From Cricetomys ansorgei (Eukaryota; Chordata; Mammalia; Rodentia; Nesomyidae), in contig JAMJFZ010000107.1 in the NCBI GenBank assembly GCA_026225945.1, positions 45,622,501 to 45,686,500 on the forward strand: a stretch of 64,000 nucleotides of DNA, written 5' to 3'. The position numbers were made by a program, and so were the translations under genes. Below the pieces are notes generated by a model. It saw nothing but the letters and a program-made list of their open reading frames with translations, did not search any database and was not told the DNA's origin. Of the stretch, positions 53,573 to 64,000 are shown piece after piece; position 1 is the first letter of the stretch; every line of letters starts with the position of its first letter.

Positions 53573-53785
53573 TCAGACTGGTGAGACAATGGGCAGGTAA
53601 GCTCAAACTTGGTGACCCAAGTTTGATCCTCAGAACCTAAGGTGGAAAGAGGAAACTGACTCCCAAAAGTTATTCTCTGCTTTATATTTGTGACATGGCA
53701 TAGGCATGCCTGCATTCACGTACACATATCACACATACATGTACACAGACATACACACACACACACACAATAAAAATAAGTAAAA
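53573..53785 (+). mobile_element. B3A-type SINE
   Basis: CTGGTGAGACAATGGGCAGG (box A), CCAAGTTTGATCCTCAGAAC (box B), GGTGGAAAGAGGAAACTGAC and CTCCCAAAAGTTATTCTC, then a CA-rich tail and AATAAAAATAAG. Confidence 0.9.
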
Positions 53786-53904
53786 GTGGTGGTGGATATA
53801 ATAGAAAATTACCTTCTAAATGGAACACTCCACTGAGGAAATTAAATCTGTTTTGCTTGCTGCCTACTCTCTCAGAAGCCACCCATCTCTTCTTCAGAAA
53901 TGTA

Positions 53905-54035
53905 TATTTTCCTTTCTAGAGTCTGTAGACTTTTTGAGGACAAGAACAACATGTACTCCACAGTAACTATAGCTCCTGATGTAATTCAGTGCTTGCTATG
54001 TGGGAGGTCAGCACAGATCACTAATCATCAGTTTC
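53905..54035 (+). mobile_element. L2 3' end
   Basis: TAGAGTCTGTAGACTTTTTG, AGGACAAGAACAACATGTAC and TCAGTGCTTGCTATGTGGGA follow the AATGTAAGCTCC...GGGCAGGGAC...CAGTGCCTGGCAC pattern of L2. Confidence 0.5.
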
Positions 54036-54344
54036 AATGGCTAATCCAAATTCATCTAGTACATTCCAGAAAAGAACCACTCAGTCATGTAGCTATACAC
54101 AGCTTTACACATCACACAGAAGACTTTGGTTTTGGATTGAACACATTGTTTGAAGTTGACTAAATATCTGAATGTCTTCAAAACTTTTACAATTATGTAT
54201 GTAGTTTAAATGAACCATAAAATTATAGTTTGCAATTTAGACTAGACGAAACTGCTTATTTTTGTTTCTTACATGATTTCCAAAGGTAAGTGACCTGAAG
54301 CATTCAAAATTATTATTTTTGTTACAGAAATACTCTTTTAAAGA

Positions 54345-54470
54345 ATCCATTAGTTTTCTCTACTTATCTGTAAAGTAGTAATAATAATAATTTCCACCTT
54401 ACAGGCAGAGTGTAAAAGTAATGTGAATTTTGCAACTTGCAAAATGCTATAAATGCTATTAAAAGCAGTC
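54345..54470 (+). mobile_element. MIR, plus strand
   Basis: TTTCTCTACTTATCTGTAAAG, GTAATAATAATAATTTCCAC and TTGCAAAATGCTATAAATGC keep MIR order. Confidence 0.65.
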
Positions 54471-55311
54471 TACTCTACAGCATTTAAGGCTTCATGTAGT
54501 TCTCTGATGCTAAGTGCAGGTGCTAAGTTTGGCTTAACATCTTTTCAGGTTTTAAATTTATTTTGTCTCATTTTGCTTTTAATGTCAAGTTTTCTGCTTC
54601 CAAGTCAGCAAGAGTTAAGTTTTTCTCTTCATAGTGTTCATATTAAATTTTGATGAGGTCTCTGTGTAACCCACATTTTATTAGCTCTTGAGTTGTTATA
54701 GCTAAATACATTGGGTCAAACATTTTATAGACTACCCATATTCCAGTAAAGACCTCAGTAGGAGGCTCATTTTTGCCGATTTCTTCACCATTTGCTTATC
54801 ATGCTGTGATAAATGCCCCTTCAAAAGATTAACAACCTTGAATATTTAAAATCTTAGATGAGGTGATACAAAATTAGTTTGAAGCACAGATTTTGAATAT
54901 TTAATGGTGCATTAGTGAAGAAGCCAATCAACCAAATAAAAAACAGCCAGTTTATTATTTTGACAGACCTCAAATCGGAAAGTTCATTTTCAATTGCTAC
55001 AGTCTTTTCATTTGCACCATTATGGTTAGAGTTTGCCAGTAATTCTATTATAAATCCTACTTCCAGGGAGAATCTATTTGGCAATAAAATTAATTCCAAC
55101 TTAAGACTCTTTTCAATGTTACTATAATAAACCACAAAATTATAGTTACTAAAATTCATATGACTTTAGGGAATGCTGTTATTTTCATTTTTAAAGTAAA
55201 CATAGGGATTAAAACATTCTTTTATTGGGCATATAAAAATCTTTAATCAGTGACATTATTTGCTTTAGAGCTGAACCATATAAATATTTGGTATACTTTC
55301 TTAAAAATGTT
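54471..55311. other. Unassigned A+T-rich stretch
   Basis: No repeat or gene recognised. Antisense-mirrored frames at 54854-55159 are composition-driven. Confidence 0.4.
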
Positions 55312-55455
55312 GCTGGACATGAGGATGCATCCCTTTAACCCAGTACTTCAGAGGCAGAATCAGGTAGATCTTTGGGAATATGAGGCCAACTTGGTATATA
55401 TATTGAGTTCCAGACCAGCCAGAGCTACACAGCAAAACCATAGCAAAAAAAGTAA
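55312..55455 (+). mobile_element. B1 SINE, older
   Basis: CATCCCTTTAACCCAGTACT, AGAGGCAGAATCAGGTAGAT, GAGTTCCAGACCAGCCAGAG and CTACACAGCAAAACC follow B1 with the internal duplication. Many substitutions. Confidence 0.88.
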
Positions 55456-56927
55456 TAACCTGAGAATAATTACTTTCTTGTGTATAGTTATATCATATAA
55501 ATAAACTCAAGTTGTTAATGTAATACACATATGATATAATGCATATTTTGCATATCTGGAAGGGAGATGCTACTTTAAATTTAGGTATTTCTGATCTAAA
55601 TATTTATTAGCTGCATAAATGTGCACATATACTTGTAACGTTGATATTAGTTTTTGTAGAAATACCTTCACACAGCAACAATCACAGTTTACCTAAAGCT
55701 TCTTAAATAGCAATGCATGGGAGAGACAGTGAGGAACTTCTTGTCTATTTAATTGTTTAGGATTTACCTTAGACGAGACCGTCGTCTTCAACCATAGCTT
55801 TGGAAATGGAACAGGAAAAAGAAGACAAAAAAGTATGAATAAAAGGTCTCAAGAATAAATAAGTAAATAGGTTTGCAGACAGAGCTACAAAGCAGAACTT
55901 GTCACTTGAACTCAGATTTCATTGACGAGAATGCCTAATAGCAATGGAAACTGGAAGTGAGGTTTAGCTCTTGCACACTGAGAAAATGAGAGCACTGGTT
56001 CAGAAAAACAGTTATTAACCTTGACTACAATATGGATGCTTGATTTGTAGGATTGAGGATCAGGTCATATTGTTTCATGTAAACTTTTAATGTAAAATAG
56101 AAGTATAGTGCCTATCATTTCTGTAGGTTATTATCTGTCCTGGGCAAATGGGTATCTAATCCAAACTTAAGCAAGGCTGGATTAGAAATCTTTTTAAGTA
56201 CCCAATATATATTTATTTTAAAAATAGAAATGTAAAATTAATCTTTTTTTCCTGCCAGTATTGATCTGAAAAATAGTACTTACTATGATTGACTGTGTAT
56301 GTGTGAGAAAATAGTTATCTTAGTGCTTACTTCAAACCCTATTATTTTGTATGTTTACTGAAAAATGGATTACAAAAAGAACTTATGTCACCAGGTTTTC
56401 CAATACTAATTGCTCTCAAGCCTATCTAAGCCATATGCCAAGAAAAATCACTAGCACAATGTTGTGTGCCGCTCTCAGCCTCTTGAATATCAAACATTTG
56501 CTTTACTCTATAGCCTCTTAAATTCATGGTGGTTACAGAGTATGGCACATTAATTCCTAACTGAGAAAATGCCAAATCAATAAGGTAAGTCTTTCCTTTT
56601 ATATGTCATGTGTGATTATATATGGTCTTGTTGAGCAGACCTCATCGTGTTCCTGAATCATGTTTCCAATGACCTGGACAAAATGGATCCTTAATTTTAG
56701 AAAACACTTTTTGGCCACAGATGGACTTTGTAAATTTGGGGAATTATTTAATTTGCTCTCAAAACATATATTTCACTGATAATGGATTCTGCAGTATTAT
56801 GAAGTGATTTGTATGTGTCTGTAACAAGGAGAATTATTCAGAGAAGATTATTGTCTAGAGAAAGAATGTATGTGCTTAAGATGTTCACTTTTCAGTGGGA
56901 AACTTGGCTGTAAAAATATAGGCATGT
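55456..56927. other. Unassigned stretch (1.5 kb)
   Basis: No gene, RNA or repeat recognised. It is one of the longer repeat-poor parts and a fair place to look for conserved non-coding sequence. Confidence 0.4.
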
Positions 56928-57100
56928 AGGCTGGGTGAATATGACACACACCTTTAATCCCAGCAGTGGAGTGGCAGAGGCAGGCAGATCTTCGTGACTT
57001 TGAGGTCAACCTGATCTACAGAGTGAGTTCCAGGACAGCCAGAGTTACAACAGAGAAACCTTATCTCAAAAAAGCAAAAAAAAAAAAAAAACAAAAAACA
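56928..57100 (+). mobile_element. B1 SINE with A-rich tail
   Basis: CACACCTTTAATCCCAGCAG, TGATCTACAGAGTGAGTTCC and AGCCAGAGTTACAACAGAGA are near consensus. Tail AAAAAAGC plus 16 As at 57070-57099. Confidence 0.95.
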
Positions 57101-57989
57101 TGTGTGTAATGGGGATTGGAGTGCAACGCAGCTTGGTTGTTCATTGGAAGAACATTTTTTCCTTTGCTTGGCCCTGATCGCTCTTCATTGGGTGGCAGGC
57201 AGCATAGGCAGCCAGGTAGTCAGAAAAATGGCCTGTACTTAGACTCAGGGTAAAAGAAAAAGGTCTGAGCCAAGTAAATCATAGTCAGTCTTCTGTTGAG
57301 AATCACTTTTTTCCCCTCCCTATCTGGCCATCAGAGCTGCAGGAAAGAGTTCCCTCTGCCACTGGTAAAGAAACTTCATCTGTACAGACTGGGAACCATG
57401 GCATTTATGAAATAGATTGTCACTAGAAATTTATCTTGTCCCTTATCCACCATTTGGCAGAAACTGCCTTTCTAGAGGCTGGTAACAAACAAATCAGGAT
57501 TTCAGACATGGTTTGAGTCTTCAGCGCACAGTGGTTGGTATATTTCAGGAGACTCTTGAGGCATTCCTGACAGCTTTGTATGAGGATATTAATGGGGAGC
57601 CATACACCCCAAGTCATTATCATGTCTAGAACAAATGACTGGCTCATTGGATACAGTCCAAAAGAGGTGATGTGGAAGTTGTTATGGCATTTTGCAGTAA
57701 ATTCTGTAAAATACTTTGGTTTAATTGACTGTCTTGGTAAGAAACAGTTTATAAAGTGTGGCTTTTCTACCTCAGTCACTGCAATTGACATTCAAGATGA
57801 AGGTAAAGTGACTCTGCAGACCCCACTGATGGGAACGCTGTTGCTCAAGAGTGACAAGTTGCTAATACAGGAATGGGTGAGATTTGTTGCTTCTTACAAT
57901 GTATGTTTCTGGATGATGATTTGTCAAGTAACTGGGATATAGAGTTGTCCTAAGGGGCAGCTTTTTACTGTCATTTTGTTAAAGAGGCA
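57101..57989. other. Unassigned segment with overlapping open frames
   Basis: The plus-strand frame 57580-57942 (120 codons) and minus-strand frame 57423-57791 (122 codons) overlap by about 210 bases. They are among the longest frames outside simple repeats. I recognise neither product. No splice sites, poly(A) signal or upstream promoter are evident. It adjoins an L1 3' UTR and could be part of an unknown repeat or a processed pseudogene. Confidence 0.35.
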
Positions 57990-58650
57990 TGGCTCCAGAC
58001 TTCCTTCTTAATATCCATGCCTATATCCATAGATGAGTGCTGCTATCAACCTTGGGCACACAACCTTCTTTTGGTAATGGGTAATGGCCACTGCAGGACC
58101 CATAGCAGGTCAGAGTGCTGAGAATAAGTGACCATTGACTGTTCAGTTGGGATATCTTTATAAACCCACTGCTCCCAAGGTTCAGAGAGCATCATGGAAG
58201 GGAGGAGGAAAGAATAGAAGATTTGAAGAATGGGGAGAAGCTCTATAAAATGCTGTCTTCTGACACAACATGACCATTGTATTCATGAACTCACAACAGC
58301 TATGTTCACCTACACAAGTCCTGTACAAGACCAAGCCAGTCAAAATTCCATCATGGATTAAGCCCCACCCCTCGCTAAGGAGCTATGGGCAGTTGATGGC
58401 TGCTGGGGAAAAGGGATTTGTTTTACTTTGGGTTGTGGTCACTGGTAGGTTGTCTATGTGCCAGTGGATAGCCCCACACCCAGGAATGTGGACAACAATA
58501 ATTGCACACATTATATTAAAAAAAAAACCCAGAAGACATTAAGGTGGGACGGAATGTGTTGGGAGATCCAGGGGAGTGAGAGAAGAAAGTTAAGAGGATA
58601 TGATCAAGATACATTTAAATGATTGTCAAAAATGAAGAAAACTATTCTTT
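57990..58650 (+). mobile_element. L1 (Lx-type) 3' UTR with its 3' end
   Basis: GAGTGCTGAGAATAAGTGAC, CAGAGAGCATCATGGAAGGG, ATTCATGAACTCACAACAGC and GAGCTATGGGCAGTTGATGG, then AACCCAGAAGACATTAAGGT, a worn GGGA-rich run and AATGATTGTCAAAAATGAAG. This is the clearest full 3' terminus of this L1 group in the window. Confidence 0.82.
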
Positions 58651-59189
58651 AAGTGTATATAGGATATTTGGGGATAAATACAAGCCCAGAACTATACTGG
58701 TAAAGTACAGTGTCATCACACCCAGTGTATCTGTTCAAGTTCTATTTTCAGTTCTGTTGATACCATAAGGCAGCACCTTAGTTTTCTAGGCTACGATGTT
58801 AAGCTATTACTGTAGTAAAAAAAGGTATGTCTATATCTTTCTTTTTAATAATCATATTTATTTTAAGGTTAGTCAATGTACATAATTCACTGAGAAACAT
58901 CAATACGATAAATGTAAAACCCCTTTGAAAACCATCTCTACAGAATATACTTTCCAAAGACAATAAACAGATATAAACTAACCTGGCACTATTTTAATTG
59001 GCATAGATCCAATAAATTGGGGCTTTGCCCCTTGATTACACTACTTCACACTAAGCTCCACAAGGAAGAAAGAAGTCATTATGAACAAAGAAAATATAGA
59101 AAAATAAGTGGAACATAAGGCAAAAACATCAAATAAGGATAGTCTATAGTAATGAAATATGGACTAATGGGATAGTTCACCACCAGCTT
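58651..59189. other. Unassigned stretch
   Basis: Nothing recognised. Confidence 0.4.
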
Positions 59190-59398
59190 CAGAAATTACA
59201 GGTCGAGACAGGGAATCTCTGGAACAAACTGGCCAGAGAGACTAGCCAAAATCTGCAGGCTCTAGGTTTGACTGACAGACTGCCTCAATGACTGAGGTGA
59301 AAGAGATGTGGAGGGATTCCTGACATCAAACTTGCCTCCCTCACATATGTGAACAAGCATACACATCTGCACTAATACCATACACACATACATGAAAT
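59190..59398 (+). mobile_element. B4-type SINE, 3' part
   Basis: ACAAACTGGCCAGAGAGACTAG, TGCAGGCTCTAGGTTTGACTG, TGAGGTGAAAGAGATGTGG, CCTGACATCAAACTTGCCTC and a CATACACATCTGCAC tail. Read in reverse, the words match the copy at 44246. Confidence 0.75.
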
Positions 59399-60309
59399 GA
59401 CAAAAAAAGAAAATGACACATTTCTCATAGCAGTTATAATATGGAATGATATTTAATTGAATTAATTAAACCATTTTTTTATAATTTTATGTTTTACTTT
59501 TTAAATAGGTTGTGATTTTTATGGCCTATTATCATTCTTCCTAAAGCAGGCATTTGTTTGGAACATCACGTTTCTAAAAGTTTCTTCCACAAGCAAGTAA
59601 TGAAGTAATATTAGAATTATTACAATTCTTTATATACATGGTTATTTCATTACATGAATATATCAGAGAACAAATGTATATTATTCTTTTTATTGTAGAT
59701 TTAACTTCAATATAACAATCTTTGAAGAGAAAGAAGATTGCCAATTATTTTTCTCATTGAAATGAAATTTTAGAGATTTCTAAATGCAATGAAAAATTGT
59801 GTAAGGGTACACACTTTTCTTTATTCATTGAAAAGAGGCTATCGAACAGAATAATACGGTCTTTGAAAAGATAAATATGAGTTTGGTAAGCATACAGAGT
59901 AGTTGGTTTCATAATACAACTTCATACAAAAGGAGAGATGGTCATTAAAAAATTAAGGCTGATTTTGTCTCTGAATGGGAAACAGTATAGAGTCCAACTC
60001 ATATGTATCACTTTGCCATAAATAAAAGTTTAAAAAAAGGGCTTAGACCTGTGTGAGCACAAAGTAAGGACCTGCTAAGCTTTAGATTACATTATAGGAA
60101 CTATGATTGCATTATTTTTTGTTTTTTATTAAGCAGTTAAATTTGGAAGCCAACCTCAATGATTTTAGTAGAGTACTCAAATTAGTCAAATTGGTCATAA
60201 TGAAAAATAATGACAAAAGTGAGCTGTAAATCTTTGAGGTCCCATAAAGTCAGAGTGTATCTCTGTAACACATCTGAATTAGAGAAATATATAATTTGAA
60301 ACTATTTTA
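59399..60309. other. Unassigned A+T-rich stretch
   Basis: No gene or repeat recognised. Confidence 0.4.
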
Positions 60310-60545
60310 ACCCATTGATTGAACTGTCTTTTTCTTACTAGATAGTATTTTTGATATAAAAAGCCTTAGTTTTAGTAAAATGTAATTAATCTATTTTTTA
60401 TTGTTGTTTGTGTTTTGGTATCATGCTATCTTATCAAAGGGCATGGAGATTTGGCCCTGTTGATTTCTTCTAAGAATTTTACGACATTACCTATTCAACT
60501 GAAATGTTAATTCCATTTAAAGTCAATTTTTGTGGAATACATTTT
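60310..60545 (-). mobile_element. Old L1 ORF2 segment
   Basis: GTAATTAATCTATTTTTTAT, GGGCATGGAGATTTGGCCCT, TGATTTCTTCTAAGAATTTT and AAGTCAATTTTTGTGGAATA keep reverse-strand L1 order. Confidence 0.6.
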
Positions 60546-60861
60546 AACTTTAAATAAATTTAACTTTAAATAATATTTAACTCTAATCTTATATAAGTGG
60601 GTGTTCAGTAGTGCCCCTTGTTGAAAAGATTCTTCTTTTTCCCCACGGAATAGTCTTTTTTTCTTGTTCTACCTTGAAGAAGTAAGCTACAAAGATAAAA
60701 TGCTTTGTTTCTTCCCATTCATATCTGGATGCTTCTAAATCTTTGCTTATCCTTAGAATGTGGCACCTCCTTCCATTATTCCTTTCTCCTTGACATTCTT
60801 CACTTGGGCCCCCTGGCATGGATAGTGGAAGATGTAGGGAGATCCCATATTTTCAAGGGTG
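60546..60861. other. Unassigned stretch
   Basis: A 13-base TTTAACTTTAAAT word repeats at 60541-60573. Nothing else recognised. Confidence 0.4.
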
Positions 60862-61112
60862 TTGTTAAAACACAGTGCTTAAGACTCAGGCTCCAGAGTT
60901 AGACTGCCTACAGGAAGACTCTGACTCAGATACTTTCTAGTTGTATGTCCCAGAAAAAAAAAAAGATATAGTTTTTCTGTTTTTCAATTCCCCAATCTTC
61001 AAGGGGAAAGAATGTCCATGAATTCAAAGGAAATGCATGAAATAGAAATGATGGTTTATTAACACACTTAGAAGAATCTGAAAGATGGTAAACCCTCAAT
61101 AGTAATAATACC
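60862..61112 (+). mobile_element. MIR, near full length
   Basis: CACAGTGCTTAAGACTCAGG, CTCCAGAGTTAGACTGCCTA and TTTCTAGTTGTATGTCCC are the MIR 5' half. ACACTTAGAAGAATCTGAAA and AACCCTCAATAGTAATAATA are the worn 3' half. Confidence 0.78.
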
Positions 61113-61735
61113 ATACTGTCAATGCTTGAATTAATCTGACCCCTCCCAGATTTTTGCTTTCTCTTGCCTCTATTCATTCTAGACCAACCTTTCTACTGAC
61201 TTTAAGCAATTCAGGATTGGGATTTGCTAAGAATTAGAAATATGAAAGAGTGGACTATAATGGAAACTAAATCAAGAAGCCATATAATCACAAATACTCA
61301 CGTGTTGTGTCTAGGGTCTGGAGAAAAGTAAGAAAAGGGCTAACAGCTAAGAGTAATCCAGAGAACATTAAATCATAGGAAACTGCATTGACATCTTACA
61401 GAGAAAAATAAGTAAAAGGAGAGAGTGAAGGTATGCTTTAGATAATTTTTAAGCTTGTCAGAAACATATTTTCAAAACAATAGTGCACATGAATGCTTTA
61501 TTTCTTTAAAGAAGAGATTAAGCTGGTGTGTGAAATACACAGAGATATTTCCATACACAGATACTATATCATTTTGTTTGCCTTTCTCCTACCCCCACCT
61601 ACCCTTCCTTAGCCCATTTGAGTGGTCCTTCACCCACCAATACGACTCCTGTCTACTTTCATGTCATATGTTGAATGATTTATTTACTGTAGAAAGGTCT
61701 ATACAATAAATCAGTAAAGATATTTATTTACACAC
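61113..61735. other. Unassigned stretch
   Basis: No gene or repeat recognised. Confidence 0.4.
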
Positions 61736-62131
61736 TGTGATAGTTAGTTTAAATTGTCAACATGACAAAACCTAGTCACCTGGGAAGGCAGTCTCAATAA
61801 GGGAGTATGTCTATCCGGTTGGCCTGTGGGCACTCTAGAGGGGTTATCTTGATTCCGTCTATTAATGTGGGAAGACATAGCCCGTTGTGTGTGACACCAG
61901 TCTTTAGGCCAGGGTCCTTCACTGTGTAAGTGTAGACAGTGCTGAAAGGGATTGAAAATGAGTGCATTTATCCCCTCTTCTCTTGAGCGTCCATGTGATG
62001 GGACTACCCCATTCATAATCCTCCCTGGCTTGACTTCCTCACAGGAATTATGAGCCAAAATAAAATCTTTCTCTCCAAAGTTGCTTTTTTGTCAGAGCAT
62101 TTTTATCACAGTAATAGAAATAAAACTAGGG
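61736..62131 (+). mobile_element. MaLR-like solo LTR, plus strand
   Basis: It opens TGTGATAGTTAGTTTAAATTG with GACAAAACCTAGTCACCTGG, TCCGGTTGGCCTGTGGGC and AGCCAAAATAAAATC (poly(A) signal), and ends ATAGAAATAAAACTAGG. It is related to the reverse-strand copies at 22598-32079. Target duplications were not found. Confidence 0.8.
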
Positions 62132-62240
62132 TAGGCAGGGTCCTGTTATATAGATCAGGCTGGCCCCAAGCTCAGGGTTCTCCTTTCTCAACTTCCCTAT
62201 TGCTGGGATTACTGGTCTGTACCACCACATGCATGGTAGT
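62132..62240 (-). mobile_element. B1-type SINE
   Basis: TATATAGATCAGGCTGGCCC, TTGCTGGGATTACTGGTCTG and ACCACCACATGCATGG follow a short reverse-strand B1. It abuts the LTR end. Confidence 0.75.
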
Positions 62241-63004
62241 TAATCATGAGGGACTGATGAGAGAGACCTGCCTCATTTCTTTCCTGTTAGCCTCTCTTTG
62301 AGAGGACTTGTCCTTAAGACTTTCTGTTTATCTATATTTATGACTGTTTTATATGAATTATCAAAATATAAGTGTAATTAGGCATATAATTGATAGTTAA
62401 AGATTCGTACATAAAACAGTAATTTAGACTTACTAAGTCAATCACATAAAGATTATTTGGATATATAATCTTCCTATCTTTATGAATTTAATAAAGAGTC
62501 AAGAAAAAAGCAGTGTGGCATCTCAATTCATGTGAAATGAGTTGCAAGGCACCATTATCAAGGAGATAAGAATAGAAACAAGAATAAATTTTTCACTGGA
62601 GATGACTGTAGTTTTAATTTGGTGATTCTCCCATACTCATTTGCTTTATTTTACGGCTAGCTGGCTTTTTGTATATCCATTTAGCCCTTGTCTATAAGGA
62701 CCAAAGACCCTTGGTTTCACATTGGTGATCAATCTGTACATGGCCTACATCTCTAATTGGGAGAGACAGAAAGCATCCTAAGATTTTCACTGGGAGGCTC
62801 TGCTTAATAGGTAAAAAGTTGCGGGAAGCAACTCGGTTGGAACACTCCCTTGTCCAAAAAAGTAATGATTACATCAATATTAACCACAGCAGCTATAGTT
62901 CCAAATTTTTATACTTAATTGGTCAGCCTAATAAACCTGCTTACCTCCTTATTAAGACAACATATAGCCTCATCTTGAATAGAGAGGGTTACTGAAGGAT
63001 ATTG
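62241..63004. other. Unassigned stretch
   Basis: No gene or repeat recognised. Confidence 0.4.
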
Positions 63005-63115
63005 TCACTTCCAGATTTAAGGGAGGAACCATGTCTATAATTATTTCCTTGTATTGATTTCTAGCTCCATGCTATGTGGTTGATACATTTTTGTTGACTA
63101 AATAAGTGACAAATT
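63005..63115 (+). mobile_element. Probable L2 3' end
   Basis: AACCATGTCTATAATTATTT, TAGCTCCATGCTATGTGGTT and TTTTTGTTGACTAAATAAG resemble the L2 terminal segment. Confidence 0.45.
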
Positions 63116-63639
63116 GATGTATAAATGCAAAGAGGTGAATAGAAATAATTATATAGATACCTCAGTAAAACATCCCAGGAGGGTCTCAATAATGAGGCAG
63201 AAATCACTCCATTTTTCAACTAAATAACTATATTACTTCTTCAATTTGCTATTTGCTGTGGAAAGATACAAAAAGAAGAGACTCTTTCTTGTCTAATTCA
63301 ATAGAAAAATCATGTTTCTTTGTTTACATGTTGTTTTTCTCACAAATACATGTTATTTATTCTGCATATTGAATTCTTGTGAATGGCTCTGTGGCCCATA
63401 AACTAAGTAGAATACGGTTTGAAGTCTTTTATGTCTTTCTCATCCCTATGGCCAGAAACTTCCAACTCTTCAAGATTTTCTCTAGGAACTATTCATACTG
63501 TTCATATTTAGTCATTTAAAAAGAACAGCAAAGCCTCCCTTGAGATTTTCAATCTATATTTTTCAGTATGAAATTTCCAGCAATGAAATTCTTCAGGATA
63601 TTTTACGAAGTAACACCAACATAAATTTCATGGTTGAAT
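63116..63639. other. Unassigned A+T-rich stretch
   Basis: Nothing recognised. Confidence 0.4.
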
Positions 63640-63790
63640 CCTAGTGGTACAAGAGACCTCCAAGAGGATCCAGTTCAACTCCCTTATGTTTCAGAGAAGA
63701 AAACAAAACCACAGTAATATAAAATGAATTTCCTTAGGTCACACTGCCAGCTAAGAAGCTAATGCATTTAAAATGAAAATCTAGAAGGAT
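63640..63790 (-). mobile_element. Old mammal-wide repeat (MIR/MER-like)
   Basis: GAGGATCCAGTTCAACTCCC, TTCAGAGAAGAAAACAAAAC and TAGGTCACACTGCCAGCTAAG follow a core shared by several old mammalian SINE/DNA repeats. Family not resolved. Confidence 0.45.
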
Positions 63791-63881
63791 GCTATTTCAG
63801 GGACTTATTTATTAGTTATTTTTTAAAAACAATTTCCTGCTTCATTTTTGCCTTTGTATACAGAAGCATTTTATAAGAGAA

Positions 63882-63903
63882 ATGCATATATATATATATG
63901 CAT
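63882..63903. repeat. Perfect (TA)n palindrome
   Basis: ATGCAT, then alternating TA, then ATGCAT: a 22-bp perfect palindrome, able to form a cruciform. Confidence 0.9.
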
Positions 63904-64000
63904 TATATCAGAAATGAGCAAAAAGGTAAGTGAACTGAAATATGAATTGTTACAAATCCAGCAAAAATTAAACTCCAGGCTGTAGAAGCTTAAATGTGAG

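Overview
The window looks like non-coding nuclear DNA of a muroid rodent. It is A+T-rich and dense in rodent-specific SINEs (B1, B2/B3, B4-type), rodent L1 3' ends of Lx type, URR1-like hAT elements, and MaLR and class II retroviral LTRs. Beneath these lie worn mammal-wide repeats (MIR, L2, L1M, MLT/MST). B1 copies at about 28655, 44066 and 56928 share a variant 3' half (GAGTTACAACAGAGAAACC) that differs from the usual mouse/rat form, so a muroid other than Mus or Rattus is plausible. I cannot name the species. All repeat families were assigned from memory of consensus sequences, without a database search.

I found no supportable protein-coding gene, exon, tRNA, rRNA, snRNA or CRISPR array. 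The longer open frames fall in low-complexity tracts (for example 22796-23302 and 43840-44166), in L1 or ERV sequence (29811-30161, 41645-41995), or in one unassigned segment (57423-57942). The window reads as intergenic or deep intronic DNA.

Layout. 1-8 kb: mostly unassigned sequence, then B2/B3 and B1 SINEs, a (CAC)n array, an L1 ORF2 relic, an older L1 split by an ERV1-like solo LTR with a TGTT target duplication, inverted L1 3'-UTR modules and an LTR-like block. 8-17 kb: SINEs, a MIR, a URR1, L1 relics, consecutive L1 3' ends and two ATCT microsatellites. 17-25 kb: an L1 split by an ORR1/MT-type LTR with a GTGTA duplication, and two reverse-strand MaLR-like LTRs. 25-32 kb: a three-level nest (L1 3' UTR, MaLR-like LTR, B2), then several reverse-strand L1 pieces and a 440-bp LTR with a GATAG duplication. 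32-40 kb: the most repeat-poor part, with a three-copy 35-bp minisatellite, a B4, MIRs and an MLT1-like LTR.

40.4-42.5 kb: the clearest composite element, a 2.05-kb class II ERV with paired LTRs, a tRNA-Lys-like primer site and a polypurine tract, but no gag or pol. 43-52 kb: two URR1s (one inside an old L1), a B1 with a polypyrimidine tail, a B4, a (TA)n(CA)n array, an L1 that may carry a 5' inversion, an unidentified inverted repeat pair, and a B2 with clear target duplications inside an L1M 3' end. 52-64 kb: unassigned stretches between L2/MIR pieces, SINEs, an L1 3' end, a MaLR-like LTR and a TA palindrome.

No genes here act together. What can be read is relative insertion age, from which element interrupts which. 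I did not find a convincing new biological system. The points most worth checking are the short class II ERV, the inverted pair at 48.9/50.2 kb, the overlapping open frames at 57.4-57.9 kb, and the B1 copies lacking the internal duplication.
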